NCBI RefSeq assembly: GCF_902726645.1
Contig: NZ_CACVAO010000001.1
Span: forward strand, 806,001-870,000
Length of the DNA: 64,000 bases
Source: Halobacillus ihumii
GTDB lineage: Bacteria > Bacillota > Bacilli > Bacillales > Halobacillaceae
Direction: 5' to 3'
Numbering within the stretch: the first letter of the stretch is position 1; each line of letters starts with the position of its first letter. The notes under the pieces were generated by a model, which was not told the origin of the DNA, made no database searches, and saw only the letters and a program-made list of their open reading frames with translations. The translations under genes were made by a program, and so were the position numbers. This document shows, piece by piece, positions 20,398 through 30,059 of the stretch.

Positions 20398-22464
20398 TTA
20401 ATTTTCCTTAATATCCTGAAAAAAACAGATTGTATCCTTCCCACGTTGTTTGCCATAATACAACGCCTGATCAGCGCGGCGAAACAATTCACTTTTCGAA
20501 CCAGCATCATCCGGGTAGCAAGAGACACCAATCGAGAAAGATGAATAAACACGCTGATTTCCAACTTGATAAGGTTTTCTTAACTCATTCAAAAACCAGG
20601 CAGCTTTCTTCCTAGCTTCCTCTACGTTAGCCATTCCCGTAAATAAGATAGCAAACTCATCCCCGCCGATTCTGGCAATCATATCATTCTCTGACCGTAA
20701 GTAATCTAGTCGTTTGCCTATCATTTTTAGAAAATCGTCCCCTATATCATGACCATAACTATCATTAATGTGTTTAAAGCCATCTCCGTCCAAATATAGC
20801 AGTGCAAAAGGTTCGTTCCTCGATAACACGTTGTCTATACGATCTTCGAACATACGGCGATTCGGCAAATCTGTTAAGAAGTCATAAAAAGCATAACTCT
20901 TTAGCATTTCTTCATAGCTGATCTGTCCTGAAATATCACGACACACAACTACGACATGACTCACTCTGTTTTGGTCGTCAAGAACGGGGGTGCCCCGCAC
21001 TTCAAACCACACCCATTCCTGATCTTTTCTTAGAAATCGCAACTTCAGAGTAAACGACTGGGCAAACTGATTACACTTTCTAAATCGATATTCCAATAGT
21101 TCCATTTCATTAGGATGAACGAATTGTGATATTTTCTCACTGTTTGTATCAATAGGGTCAAAACCGAAAAAGTCAAGATTTGATGGAGAACCATAGAGAA
21201 TATTTCCATAAGGATTGAAAACAAATATGAGATCCTGCGAATGGTCGGCGATTAATTTAAATTTGGCTTCGCTTTGTTTCAAGGCACTAACAGCCTGTTC
21301 CTTGTCGGTAATATCTTCAAGAATAGCATACATTCCTGCCTTTCCTTGACCAGTCAAGATGGGGGCTAGGAATACGTTTACAATTTTCTCTTTATGATTA
21401 GAAATCAACCGAGTTTGAAACCATGTTTTTTCCTTAGAAAAGCTGTCTATAATATTTTCATTCACGGCAGATACTTCTTCCTCATGTACCCATTTGGTCA
21501 GTGGGGAATGAAGAAGCTCACCTTCATCTGTATTAAGCAAATGTAACACTGCAGGATTTACCTTCGTAATAATACCTCTTAACGTTAACGTTACAACCGG
21601 GTATGGGTTGAATTTAAATAACGACTGGTACTTAGTACGGCTCGCCTTCAGATTCTGGTTCATAACCTTTTGCTCACTAATATTTCTAATAATTGAGCTA
21701 ACCCCAATCACATGCCCGCTTGCCCCATAAATAGGGGAAACCGTCACTGACACGTCTACCCAGTTGCCATTTTTATGACGCCGCTTCGTTTCATATCCCG
21801 AAATATGTTCCCTGCGCACTGCTTTTTCGATTAACTCGTCCGCTTCCTTTTTTAAAGAAGAAGGGACAAAGGGAAACCTGGTTTGCTGCAACTCCTCCTT
21901 TGAAAATCCGTACATTTTTTCAAAGGCAGGGTTAGCTTCAAGGATTACTCCGTTAACATCAACGATTAAGATAGCATCCGCCGTATTTTCTAATAAGGAA
22001 TGGTAAACAGCAGATACGGTATCCAGTTCATGTTCCTTTTTAGCAAGTTCTGTGATATCACGAGTAATGGCTAGAACCTGCACAACATCTCCTTTTGCAT
22101 TTTTAAAGGGAGTCAGGAGGGTTTCTCCGTAAAACTCTTTCCCATGAATGTCTATCTTATCTCTGTATGATAGGGGTTCAGCCGTTTCTACGACCTTTTG
22201 ATAGTACTTTTTTATGTATGCAGCACTTTCTTGATCTAACATCTCTTCGATCCGCTTTCCTTTCCAGATGGATCGGTTTAATTGATAACATTGCTCAGAA
22301 GTATGATTGATATATAAGTATCGAAAACTATCATAATTTTCAACTTCCATGAGGAATACAAAATCAGACATGCCCTCCATAAGTAAACTTAAAACTTCCC
22401 TCTCCGTGCTTTGAAAAGCCACTTGTAAGCTGGTCTCCTCAGGTGAACCTTTCGTGTTTTCCAT
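20398..22464 (-). CDS. Multi-PAS diguanylate cyclase
   Basis: A 688-residue cytoplasmic sensor with four PAS modules in tandem (about 25-145, 155-275, 280-395 and 400-520) and a C-terminal GGDEF domain (about 530-685) containing R-I-G-G-D-E-F, so cyclic-di-GMP synthesis is expected. PAC-like ends such as V-L-A-I-T-R-D-I-T and S-S-I-I-R-N-I-S are clear. No membrane segment is seen. I prefer ATG 22464, seven bases after GGGGAG, over an in-frame ATG at 22489-22491. No EAL domain and no I-site-type R-x-x-D just before GGDEF were noticed. The sensed signal is unknown. Confidence 0.92.
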   Translation of the reverse strand: MENTKGSPEETSLQVAFQSTEREVLSLLMEGMSDFVFLMEVENYDSFRYLYINHTSEQCYQLNRSIWKGKRIEEMLDQESAAYIKKYYQKVVETAEPLSYRDKIDIHGKEFYGETLLTPFKNAKGDVVQVLAITRDITELAKKEHELDTVSAVYHSLLENTADAILIVDVNGVILEANPAFEKMYGFSKEELQQTRFPFVPSSLKKEADELIEKAVRREHISGYETKRRHKNGNWVDVSVTVSPIYGASGHVIGVSSIIRNISEQKVMNQNLKASRTKYQSLFKFNPYPVVTLTLRGIITKVNPAVLHLLNTDEGELLHSPLTKWVHEEEVSAVNENIIDSFSKEKTWFQTRLISNHKEKIVNVFLAPILTGQGKAGMYAILEDITDKEQAVSALKQSEAKFKLIADHSQDLIFVFNPYGNILYGSPSNLDFFGFDPIDTNSEKISQFVHPNEMELLEYRFRKCNQFAQSFTLKLRFLRKDQEWVWFEVRGTPVLDDQNRVSHVVVVCRDISGQISYEEMLKSYAFYDFLTDLPNRRMFEDRIDNVLSRNEPFALLYLDGDGFKHINDSYGHDIGDDFLKMIGKRLDYLRSENDMIARIGGDEFAILFTGMANVEEARKKAAWFLNELRKPYQVGNQRVYSSFSIGVSCYPDDAGSKSELFRRADQALYYGKQRGKDTICFFQDIKEN

Positions 22465-22554
22465 TGTTATCTCCCCATCTCTCCAATTCATCGCATACCT
22501 CTATAAGGATCCTCCTTGACTCTTTATTCAAAATATTACACGAAATCGCGCATA

Positions 22555-22599
22555 AAAAAAAGACACAAATGGGAAATTATGCCCATTTGTGTCTTTTTT
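22555..22599. terminator. Terminator between siderophore ATPase and GGDEF genes
   Basis: Stem AAAAGACACAAATGGG...CCCATTTGTGTCTTTT with A and T runs on both sides, directly after the ABC ATPase stop codon. Confidence 0.9.
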
Positions 22600-22602
22600 A
22601 TT

Positions 22603-23460
22603 CTAAACCGTTTGTCTCTGTTGTAAGTGTGCTTGTGGATGACTTTGTGCCTCTGCCTGGGCTTGTTTAATTAAGCAACGCCCTTTTCCATGGGGAATAC
22701 ACATCGGCGTACCAAAAATCGGATCCTCACGCACGTCACAAGTCATTTCGAATACGTGCTGCATTAACTCACAGTTGATAACTTCCTCGGGTTTTCCTTG
22801 TGCATACACCGTCTTATCCTTGACCGCCACGATATGATCGGCATAACGACAAGCCAGATTAATATCATGCAATACCATAACTACTGTACGGCCGTTATCC
22901 TGATTAAGATCAAATAATAAGTCAAGAATATCAATCTGGTGTGTCATATCTAAGTACGTGGTAGGCTCATCCAATAATAATAAATCGGTATCCTGGGCTA
23001 ATGTCATAGCAATCCAGGCACGCTGTCGCTGGCCGCCTGACAAGGAGTCCACTGACCGCTCTTTTAACTCAGTCAAGTTTGTATCTGTGAGAGCTTTATT
23101 TACGGCATCCTCATCTTCCTGAGACCATCGCTTGGACCAGCTTTGATAAGGATAACGTCCCTGTTTTACCAGCTGATATACACTTAATCCTTCTGGTGTT
23201 GTCGGACTTTGCGGTAAAATTGCCATTTTCTTAGCAACTTCTTTCGTCCTCATTTTGGATATATCCGCACTGTCAAGTACAACTTGACCTGATTTAGGCT
23301 TGAGCAGTCTCGCTAACGAACGAAGCAAAGTTGATTTACCACAGCCATTGCCACCGATTAGAACAGTTACTTTTCCCTTAGGTATCTGAATATCTAATGA
23401 ATCTATGATAGTTTGGTCGCCATATCCTAGTGTCAGATTGTTTGCCAACAGTGAATCCAT
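22603..23460 (-). CDS. Iron-siderophore ABC transporter ATPase (FecE/YusV-like)
   Basis: Energises uptake of ferric siderophores with separately encoded permeases and binding proteins. The 285-residue protein has Walker A G-G-N-G-C-G-K-S-T near residue 36, signature L-S-G-G-Q-R-Q-R, Walker B L-L-L-L-D-E-P-T and the H-D-I-N-L-A switch typical of the FepC/FhuC/BtuD class. A Gln/Ala/His-rich tail of about 25 residues extends past the usual end. It stands alone without permease genes, as B. subtilis yusV does, and a Fur box lies 140 bp upstream, so it may serve several siderophore systems. Confidence 0.92.
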   Translation of the reverse strand: MDSLLANNLTLGYGDQTIIDSLDIQIPKGKVTVLIGGNGCGKSTLLRSLARLLKPKSGQVVLDSADISKMRTKEVAKKMAILPQSPTTPEGLSVYQLVKQGRYPYQSWSKRWSQEDEDAVNKALTDTNLTELKERSVDSLSGGQRQRAWIAMTLAQDTDLLLLDEPTTYLDMTHQIDILDLLFDLNQDNGRTVVMVLHDINLACRYADHIVAVKDKTVYAQGKPEEVINCELMQHVFEMTCDVREDPIFGTPMCIPHGKGRCLIKQAQAEAQSHPQAHLQQRQTV

Positions 23461-23600
23461 CTGCTATATCTCCCCTTTACAAACGCTCCGAGGCTCATTT
23501 GTATGTTGGTTGTGTAATCAATTACTATTCTGAAAAATCACGATCAATATTTGTCTGCACTTTCTAGTTTATGAGCAAAGTGGACCGTTGTCAATGAATT

Positions 23601-23615
23601 TGAGAATCATTTTCA
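23601..23615. promoter_or_regulatory. Fur box upstream of siderophore ATPase gene
   Basis: TGAGAATCATTTTCA has the 7-1-7 inverted form of the Bacillus Fur operator TGATAATNATTATCA with two deviations. It lies about 140 bp upstream of the iron ATPase start, so iron-responsive repression is expected. Confidence 0.75.
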
Positions 23616-23652
23616 TTAAGAAAGTCTATGTGAACAAGTTTTGCGCTAGAAC

Positions 23653-23693
23653 AAAAAAGTCCAAAAGCCTTGAAGTCAAAGCTTTTGGACTTT
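23653..23693 (-). terminator. Terminator after minJ
   Basis: Stem AAAGTCCAAAAGC...GCTTTTGGACTTT with a T-run on the minus strand, starting right after the minJ stop codon. Confidence 0.88.
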
Positions 23694-23696
23694 ACG

Positions 23697-24878
23697 TTAT
23701 TCTGCTAATTGTTTACGAAAAGATTCTTGAACAAATAAGATTCCTAACTCATGATGCTCACCTTCATACGTGGCCCGCTGGGTAAACCGATTCTCTCCTC
23801 TAAAGTCCCTTACTTCAATTTTACTCAATGCCCGATTGGTCTGCAGTGCCTCATAAAATTCTTCCACAGAGGTGACAGGAATCGAATTCACCCGCACAAT
23901 CAACTCTCCCGGCAACAGATCCATTTCGTCCGCCGGACTGCCGGGGATGGTTCCAAGGATACGCACCCCCCGATGGTCTGCTGTGAAGAAAGGCTGACGT
24001 TTCTCACGAATACGATGGTAGCCATAAATCATTTCCCTTCCCAGCAAACATACAACAACCGCTGCCAGTGATAAAATAGACAAGTATAAACTGGCAGCCG
24101 ATAAAAGTAAGGCTGCGCTGGCAATGACCAGTGTTTGACGCCCTGTTTTCATGGCGACAAGTTTTGGTGTTTGAGCCCGTGCCACCCATTCCCATCCTAA
24201 TAATAATGGTACAAAAATGAATCCATAGCTGTTTGCACCGATTGAAAATAATGGCCACCAGGGAGCAAATGGTTCAATCGCTCCGGCTGGAAGTAATCCA
24301 ACCATCGGGATGAGCACTAACTTTTTCACACGATGCTGACCGACCATCTTTCCTCGATTGCCCTTTACCCGTTCCGGGAACGTTCTCCTTGAAGAGGTCT
24401 TAGCTAATATTACACCTTCAATCAATAGCAAAACACTCATGATTAAGGCAACTCCTTCCAGGGAGGCATTTTCAAGACCAGCTTGCCAGCCTTCTGGAAG
24501 AAAACCTGTCGGTATGTAAGGAACGGCCATAAGCAATAAATAAGTGATTCCAAATGTATAAGCAGCTGACAGCCATCTCAGCTTCAAGGTTAAACTTAAT
24601 AGAATCGTTACAAGGCTTAATACCAGCAGGAAAGGGTATGTGATCACAATCCCCCCGCCAATCGCCAGTACAGATAAGATACTACCCCCGACGAGCGAGA
24701 CGCGCCAAGTACTTCTGCCCTCAGCAAAAATATCATACACTCTCGTTCCAAAGCTCTTTCGTTCTTGTTTTATTCTACGAATGGACAACATAAATAACAG
24801 AATCACAGACCAATAAAATAATGGCTGTACAAAAAGCCTTGCCAGTCCATCCCCTATCTCGCTCCACCAAACATCCAC
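23697..24878 (-). CDS. minJ: Cell-division topological determinant MinJ (PDZ membrane protein)
   Basis: Links DivIVA to MinCD at the poles and septum in Bacillus. The 393-residue protein has about seven or eight hydrophobic segments in residues 1-290, then a cytoplasmic PDZ domain (about 300-375) with the carboxylate-loop-like region L-G-T-I-P-G-S-P-A and the L-L-P-G-E-L-I-V-R-V-N strand. Translation starts at GTG 24878, eight bases after AGGAG. Adjacent ctpB matches the B. subtilis yvjB-yvjD arrangement. The identity rests on architecture and synteny. Confidence 0.85.
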   Translation of the reverse strand: MDVWWSEIGDGLARLFVQPLFYWSVILLFMLSIRRIKQERKSFGTRVYDIFAEGRSTWRVSLVGGSILSVLAIGGGIVITYPFLLVLSLVTILLSLTLKLRWLSAAYTFGITYLLLMAVPYIPTGFLPEGWQAGLENASLEGVALIMSVLLLIEGVILAKTSSRRTFPERVKGNRGKMVGQHRVKKLVLIPMVGLLPAGAIEPFAPWWPLFSIGANSYGFIFVPLLLGWEWVARAQTPKLVAMKTGRQTLVIASAALLLSAASLYLSILSLAAVVVCLLGREMIYGYHRIREKRQPFFTADHRGVRILGTIPGSPADEMDLLPGELIVRVNSIPVTSVEEFYEALQTNRALSKIEVRDFRGENRFTQRATYEGEHHELGILFVQESFRKQLAE

Positions 24879-24905
24879 AAGTCATTCTCCTCTCGATGAT
24901 TCATG

Positions 24906-24935
24906 AAAAAGTCCGCAGTCAATGACTACGGACTT
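24906..24935 (-). terminator. Terminator after ctpB
   Basis: Stem AAGTCCG...CGGACTT with T-run on the minus strand between ctpB and minJ. Confidence 0.85.
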
Positions 24936-24964
24936 ATTTCGCTATAAAACGATTCAATTCCTGC

Positions 24965-26434
24965 CTATTGAAATAGAACTTCAAGAGCTTTTTTCATTTG
25001 GCGGTCATTCTTCTCATCTCGCACTTTATTAACAATCAGTTCTTCCAATTTTCCAGCTGTTTCGGAACTGACTTTACCCGTTACGTCCAGCTGGTGGTCC
25101 GATTGAAACTTCTCGACAGCTTCTTTCGTTTCTTCACTGAAATAGCCATCCGTTCTTCCAGGTTTGTAGCCTAATCCCTTCAGCATTTCCTGAATACTTT
25201 TGATTTTATCCCCATTTTGATTATAGGTAAGAGGCTCTTCTATTTCGACAGGATTGGTATAGAAATAATCCGGCTGCTTCACTTTAACTGTGGGATTGAT
25301 CCCTTTCTCATGAATCCAGTTCCCTTCAGGGGTCAGCCATTTGAAAAGGGTCAGCTTGATCGTGCTTCCATCTCCCATTGGGACCGTCTGCTGAACAGTT
25401 CCTTTACCAAATGTTTTTGTACCGACAAGTTCATACCCGCCTGCTTCGTGCATCGCAGCGGCTAGAATCTCAGAAGCTGAAGCACTGCCTTCATCCATTA
25501 CAACTGTAATCGGATAATCTTTCTTAGACTCAATATCTGAGTAATATTTGGACACCTCTCCTTTACTATTTTTCACTTGTACAATCGGGTGATCTTTCGG
25601 AATAAATTGTTTTAATATTTCCTGAACGTCTGTAAATAATCCACCAGGGTTTCCACGAACATCAATCACTAAGCCTTCTATTCCATCGTTTTCCAATTTC
25701 GTCAGAGCTTTTTTAAAATCCTCTGCCGTTTTCTCTGAAAATGAAGTAATTTCAATGATGCCTGCTTTTTTACCCTCCACGGTTTTCGTATCTGTATAAA
25801 CAGTTTCCAACGGGATTTTATCACGAACGATATCAACCGTTAAAGGTTCACTAACTCCTGGACGATCAACTTTCAAGGTGACCTCAGAGCCTTTTTCACC
25901 GCGAATTTTTAACACGGCTTCATATAAATCCAACCCCTTTAAGCTTTCGCCATCAACTTTCAGAATTTGGTCATTCGGTTTTAACCCTGCTTCTTCAGCA
26001 GGAGAGCCCTTGATCGGAGCCACAACCGTTACTGTATCATTTACCATACTTACTTCCGCACCTATTCCCTGGAAGGAAGATTCAATCGTTTGGTTAAATT
26101 GCTCCATCGTTTTCTTATCCATATATACACTGTATGGATCTTCTAATGTATCAAGCATCCCCTGAATAGCACCTTCAACCAGCTGTTGCTGATCGACATC
26201 TTTCAATGCATTATTCTTAATAATATCGAAGGCTTGATCAACTTTCTTCAGATTAGGATCGCCTTCTGCGGAGGTGCCTCCTAAATTTTCCGCCTTTTGA
26301 CTCGCATTTGCCAGTCGTTCAGCAGGTGTTTCGGTATCCGCTCCCAAATACTGCATCCCAATATATGTGCCGCCAGCTCCGAGCAGAACTGCAAGGACCA
26401 CAATGATTGCAGCATAACGCGTTTTTATATTCAT
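24965..26434 (-). CDS. ctpB: S41 carboxy-terminal processing protease CtpB
   Basis: Membrane-anchored serine protease; in Bacillus it cleaves SpoIVFA in the forespore checkpoint for sigma-K activation. The 489-residue protein has one N-terminal membrane segment (about 7-27), a PDZ domain (about 100-180), the S41 catalytic region with serine in D-E-G-S-A-S-A-S-E and lysine in T-F-G-K-G-T-V-Q, and a C-terminal peptidoglycan-binding domain (about 400-465). ATG 26434 has AGAAGG at nine bases; an in-frame GTG at 26443 overlaps that site and is less likely. It lies next to minJ as in B. subtilis. Confidence 0.94.
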   Translation of the reverse strand: MNIKTRYAAIIVVLAVLLGAGGTYIGMQYLGADTETPAERLANASQKAENLGGTSAEGDPNLKKVDQAFDIIKNNALKDVDQQQLVEGAIQGMLDTLEDPYSVYMDKKTMEQFNQTIESSFQGIGAEVSMVNDTVTVVAPIKGSPAEEAGLKPNDQILKVDGESLKGLDLYEAVLKIRGEKGSEVTLKVDRPGVSEPLTVDIVRDKIPLETVYTDTKTVEGKKAGIIEITSFSEKTAEDFKKALTKLENDGIEGLVIDVRGNPGGLFTDVQEILKQFIPKDHPIVQVKNSKGEVSKYYSDIESKKDYPITVVMDEGSASASEILAAAMHEAGGYELVGTKTFGKGTVQQTVPMGDGSTIKLTLFKWLTPEGNWIHEKGINPTVKVKQPDYFYTNPVEIEEPLTYNQNGDKIKSIQEMLKGLGYKPGRTDGYFSEETKEAVEKFQSDHQLDVTGKVSSETAGKLEELIVNKVRDEKNDRQMKKALEVLFQ

Positions 26435-26819
26435 CGCCTTCACCCTTCTGTGAATAGTTTTCTATGGATGACTCTATCCTAGCAAACAAGGCACCACACC
26501 GTAAATGTGCGATGCCTGTACTACTTATGATATGCCGTTTCTCTTAAAGGCATGTGCAAGCGTTTTTCTTTTATTATATCTAATTCCAACAAAATGCCTG
26601 CAATTGCAATTAACTAAATAATACCACATATACAGCCGCAACTATAACTAAAACATTAAAAAGCATACTTCTGACATAGCTGGAATGGCTTCAGCTGATC
26701 AGTTAGGAAAGATAGAAACCTTGTCATACGCTGACCATAATTTTTCTAAAGAATATGAATGAGTCCTTCTACATTACGCACCATAAAGGTAAAATTGTAA
26801 ATAAGGAGCTCACCCTATT
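26435..26819. other. Divergent intergenic region ctpB / DUF421 gene
   Basis: About 385 bp with no supported gene. An imperfect inverted repeat AGGCA...TGCCT at 26489-26517 lies in the likely ctpB leader. The ribosome site TAAGGAG of the DUF421 gene is at the right end. No clear sigma-factor consensus was picked. Confidence 0.5.
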
Positions 26820-27485
26820 ATGATATTTTTCATTAAAATACTTACCTTATACTTAGTCACCATCGCCATCATGAGAATCATGGGAAAATCGACGATTGTA
26901 CAAATGACTCCCTATGACCTAGTGGCGATCATTATTATTGGTACACTCGCTTCAGAACCTCTTATCAGCACAAAGTTCATTCCAACCATTATCGCGCTTG
27001 GAATTCTCGTGTTATTACACGTCCTTTTTTCACTACTAACGCTCAATCAAATTGGGAATACCTTATTCTTAGGACAGCCCACCCTCTTAATTAAAAAAGG
27101 CGAAATTCTGGAAGATAACTTAGAAAAAGCCCACCTTTCCGTAGGTCAGCTGCTGTCTATTCTTAGAAGTAAGGGATATCCGAAAGTAAATGATGTCGAA
27201 TACGCTTTACTAGAGCCAATTGGTGAGCTGAGTGTTATTCCTACCGCAGCTAATACTCCAGTAACCGTGGAGCATATGAATATTACCATTCAGGATGAAG
27301 GACTGCCCATTGCCGTGATCGTGGACGGCAAAATTCAAAAACATAATTTAACTTTATTAGATCTAGATAAAGACTGGCTGAATAAAGAATTAGAACATCA
27401 GGATGCAGTACCAAAAGATATTATCTATGCCTATGTTAATGAAAAAACAAAGCGTCTCATGATCAATAAGCGAAAGTCTAAGTAA
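26820..27485 (+). CDS. DUF421 membrane protein (YetF/YrbG-like)
   Basis: A 221-residue protein with three N-terminal membrane helices (about 1-75) and a soluble C-terminal DUF421 domain. Visible family motifs are R-I-M-G-K-S near residue 19, T-P-Y-D-L-V-A-I-I-I-I-G and the D-V-E-Y-A-L-L-E-P-I-G-E-L-S-V segment. Some paralogues act in the spore or envelope, but the molecular role is unknown. ATG 26820 is 11 bases after AAGGAG. It appears monocistronic. Confidence 0.85.
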   Translation: MIFFIKILTLYLVTIAIMRIMGKSTIVQMTPYDLVAIIIIGTLASEPLISTKFIPTIIALGILVLLHVLFSLLTLNQIGNTLFLGQPTLLIKKGEILEDNLEKAHLSVGQLLSILRSKGYPKVNDVEYALLEPIGELSVIPTAANTPVTVEHMNITIQDEGLPIAVIVDGKIQKHNLTLLDLDKDWLNKELEHQDAVPKDIIYAYVNEKTKRLMINKRKSK

Positions 27486-27560
27486 CGTTCAGTTTTTTCA
27501 CTTGCACTCACAATAACCCTCCCTTAAGGTTAAAGAAACGACTAAACGGGAGGGATTTGC

Positions 27561-28634
27561 ATGTGGAAACAAACCAGATTAACGGAGTTGTTAAGTCTAG
27601 AACTTCCTATTATACAAGCAGGAATGGCAGGAGGAATTACCACGCCAGAGCTGATTGCTGAGGTCTCAAATACCGGGGGCTTAGGATCTTTAGGGGCAGG
27701 ATATATGGACCCTTCTGATATGCAAAACGTCATTATAAGCATCAAGCAGAAGACTTCTAAACCTTTTGCTGTCAATGTTTTCGTCCCTGGAGAAACAAAT
27801 TCTAATTCTTCTCACATCGACACTTCAAACGAGTTGTTATCGCCCTACTTAAAGGAACTGGGGCTTGAAGAAGGTACAGGCGAAATCAAGCATGTGTTTG
27901 AACAGCAGCTAGAAAAAATTATAGAAGAAGGCATCCAAATTTGCAGTTTCACTTTTGGACTTCCTCCAAAAGAATGGATCAACAAATTAAAAGCAAACAA
28001 TGTTTTATTAATTGGAACGGCCACTACAGTCGAGGAAGCTGTACTTAACGAGCAAGCCGGTATGGATGCAGTAGTTGCTCAAGGTTATGAAGCAGGCGGT
28101 CATCGTGGAACATTCAATGGCTCCTTTCAAAAATCTATGATAGGAACCATGTCACTTGTCCCCCAAGTGGTCGATAAGGTTTCAATTCCTGTTATCGCAG
28201 CTGGTAGCATCATGGATGCGCGCGGGCTTATGGCTTCATTGATGTTAGGTGCGCAAGGGGTACAGATGGGGACAGCATTTGTAACAACTAAGGAAAGTAG
28301 TGCAAAACACCAGCATAAGCAAGCCATCCTTAACAGTTCAGAAGATGCTACAGTTATGACTTCAGCTTTCAGCGGCAAACCGGCCAGAGGAATTAATAAT
28401 CAATTTATTCAGGATATGGAACCGTACGAAGATACTCTACCTGACTACCCGATACAAAACAGTTTAACAAAAAAAATAAGAGCAACAGCTGCTCTCCAGA
28501 ACAAACCGCAGTATATGTCGCTCTGGTCCGGTCAAAGTCCAAGGCTAAGCAGGGATAGCCGGGCACAAGAAATTATTAAAACGATCGTATCTGAGGCAGA
28601 CTCCATTTTTAGCGCCTACTCACCTCCTACATAA
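27561..28634 (+). CDS. Nitronate monooxygenase (2-nitropropane dioxygenase family)
   Basis: FMN-dependent TIM-barrel enzyme that oxidises nitronates such as propionate-3-nitronate. The 357-residue protein starts with the family stretch L-P-I-I-Q-A-G-M-A-G-G, then N-T-G-G-L-G-S-L-G-A-G-Y, the catalytic-histidine motif Q-G-Y-E-A-G-G-H-R-G and FMN-phosphate loops P-V-I-A-A-G-S-I and G-A-Q-G-V-Q-M-G-T-A-F. ATG 27561 follows GGGAGG. It may be co-transcribed with the DUF421 gene 75 bp upstream. Confidence 0.93.
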   Translation: MWKQTRLTELLSLELPIIQAGMAGGITTPELIAEVSNTGGLGSLGAGYMDPSDMQNVIISIKQKTSKPFAVNVFVPGETNSNSSHIDTSNELLSPYLKELGLEEGTGEIKHVFEQQLEKIIEEGIQICSFTFGLPPKEWINKLKANNVLLIGTATTVEEAVLNEQAGMDAVVAQGYEAGGHRGTFNGSFQKSMIGTMSLVPQVVDKVSIPVIAAGSIMDARGLMASLMLGAQGVQMGTAFVTTKESSAKHQHKQAILNSSEDATVMTSAFSGKPARGINNQFIQDMEPYEDTLPDYPIQNSLTKKIRATAALQNKPQYMSLWSGQSPRLSRDSRAQEIIKTIVSEADSIFSAYSPPT

Positions 28635-28640
28635 AGAAAA

Positions 28641-28683
28641 ACATCGGATCTCAAGGATTTATACTTCAGAGGTCCGATGTTTA
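28641..28683 (+). terminator. Terminator after nitronate monooxygenase gene
   Basis: Stem ACATCGGA...TCCGATGT followed by TTT on the plus strand, just past the stop codon. Confidence 0.82.
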
Positions 28684-28741
28684 CTATGGCCGAGCAACTA
28701 AGCTGGTGAATACATACGATACTTTCATGGCCCAAACTCTT

Positions 28742-29896
28742 TTAGATGAACTTATTGAAAAGGTCGACTATGCTTAAACCAATACTAACAAATAAATTTG
28801 GCAAATGGCTTTGAATAGGTAATCCCAACGCTGTATGAGGGGCAGATTGGGCCTTGGCATCTTTTTCATTAGATGAAGCAGGGTCTTCTAGCTGAAAGGC
28901 AGCTAATACGTCTCCAGAATGATTGGTGATCTCCAATACTCCTCCAGATTTTATCTCTTCAACTGGCTGTTCATCTTTAGAGTGAGTATAGTAAAGGTTT
29001 TTCCGGACAATATACTCTTCTCCATCTACTTTATAGGAAGACCCTTTTGGAATACTGGAAGTTTGAAAGTTTTCAAATCCAAAATTCAGCAGTTTGATGG
29101 TATCATTATAGGCCCCTCTATGGGCATTGCTGTTTAAGGTAATGATGATTAAGCTAGTATTATCTTTCTTTGCCGTAGTAGCTAACGTAAAGCCGGACTG
29201 GTTGACGTACCCTGTTTTTCCACCGGTAATTACCTTATCATAAGGTCTCTGTCTCATTAATTTATGATGAGTATAAAGAGTTGTATCCCATGCGGCACCA
29301 TCCCATTTCAGCTTTTTGGTGCCAAAAATCTTTTTAAACACCTCATTTTTCATGGCATATTTTGTGATTTTCGCTAAATCCTCAGCTGTGGTGACATGTT
29401 CAAGATTAAATAAGCCATGCGGATTTTCAAAATGGGTATTGCTTACGCCGATTTCTGTTCTTAAATAGTTATTTAACTCCTCAGCAAATTTCTCTACACT
29501 GCCACTTACATGTTCAGCAATCGCCACACCGGCGTCATTGCCCGAATTAATTAGCAGGCCTTGAAGAAGTTTCTTTATTGTCACTCGTTCCCCTTCTTCT
29601 AAATATACCCGTGTGCCTTCGGTATGTCTGGCATTGCTGCTCACTGTTGCAACCTCATCCAAATCTGCGTTTTCAATCGTATAAATCGCTGTGGCAATCT
29701 TAGTTAAACTAGCTGGATACATTTCTTTTGCAGCATTCTTTCTATAAAGCACTTCACCTGATTTCGAATCCATTACGATAGCTGCTTCACTTTTTAGTTC
29801 AGGGGGAGATGGAGTATCCGTTTCGCCAAAAACGGTTGGGACGATGAACACTTGTAAGATTATAAGGGCGGTCCCAATAGCCACTATTTTCTTCAT
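28742..29896 (-). CDS. D-alanyl-D-alanine carboxypeptidase (DacF/PBP5-like)
   Basis: Secreted class C penicillin-binding protein that trims the terminal D-Ala from peptidoglycan stem peptides. The 384-residue protein has an N-terminal signal peptide (about 1-24), active-site S-L-T-K near residue 64, S-G-N near 117 and K-T-G near 226, followed by a PBP5-type C-terminal domain. The final residues form an amphipathic or hydrophobic anchor. ATG 29896 follows GGGGAG. Sporulation DacF and vegetative DacA-type enzymes cannot be told apart from sequence alone here, so no symbol is given. Confidence 0.92.
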   Translation of the reverse strand: MKKIVAIGTALIILQVFIVPTVFGETDTPSPPELKSEAAIVMDSKSGEVLYRKNAAKEMYPASLTKIATAIYTIENADLDEVATVSSNARHTEGTRVYLEEGERVTIKKLLQGLLINSGNDAGVAIAEHVSGSVEKFAEELNNYLRTEIGVSNTHFENPHGLFNLEHVTTAEDLAKITKYAMKNEVFKKIFGTKKLKWDGAAWDTTLYTHHKLMRQRPYDKVITGGKTGYVNQSGFTLATTAKKDNTSLIIITLNSNAHRGAYNDTIKLLNFGFENFQTSSIPKGSSYKVDGEEYIVRKNLYYTHSKDEQPVEEIKSGGVLEITNHSGDVLAAFQLEDPASSNEKDAKAQSAPHTALGLPIQSHLPNLFVSIGLSIVDLFNKFI

Positions 29897-30003
29897 GTTA
29901 TTCTCTCCCCTTTCTGTAAAAATAACTTCACTAAACAGGTATCCCCAATATCATATAAAGCTATAATGATCTCACAAATATTGGGATAAACGTGTACTTG
30001 CGA

Positions 30004-30041
30004 AAAATGCACACCATGTCTTTGGAAGACCATGGTGTGCA
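30004..30041 (-). terminator. Terminator after M23 hydrolase gene
   Basis: Stem TGCACACCATG...CATGGTGTGCA with TTTTT on the minus strand, 18 bases past the stop codon. Confidence 0.9.
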
Positions 30042-30059
30042 CAAGTTCATTTGTAAAAA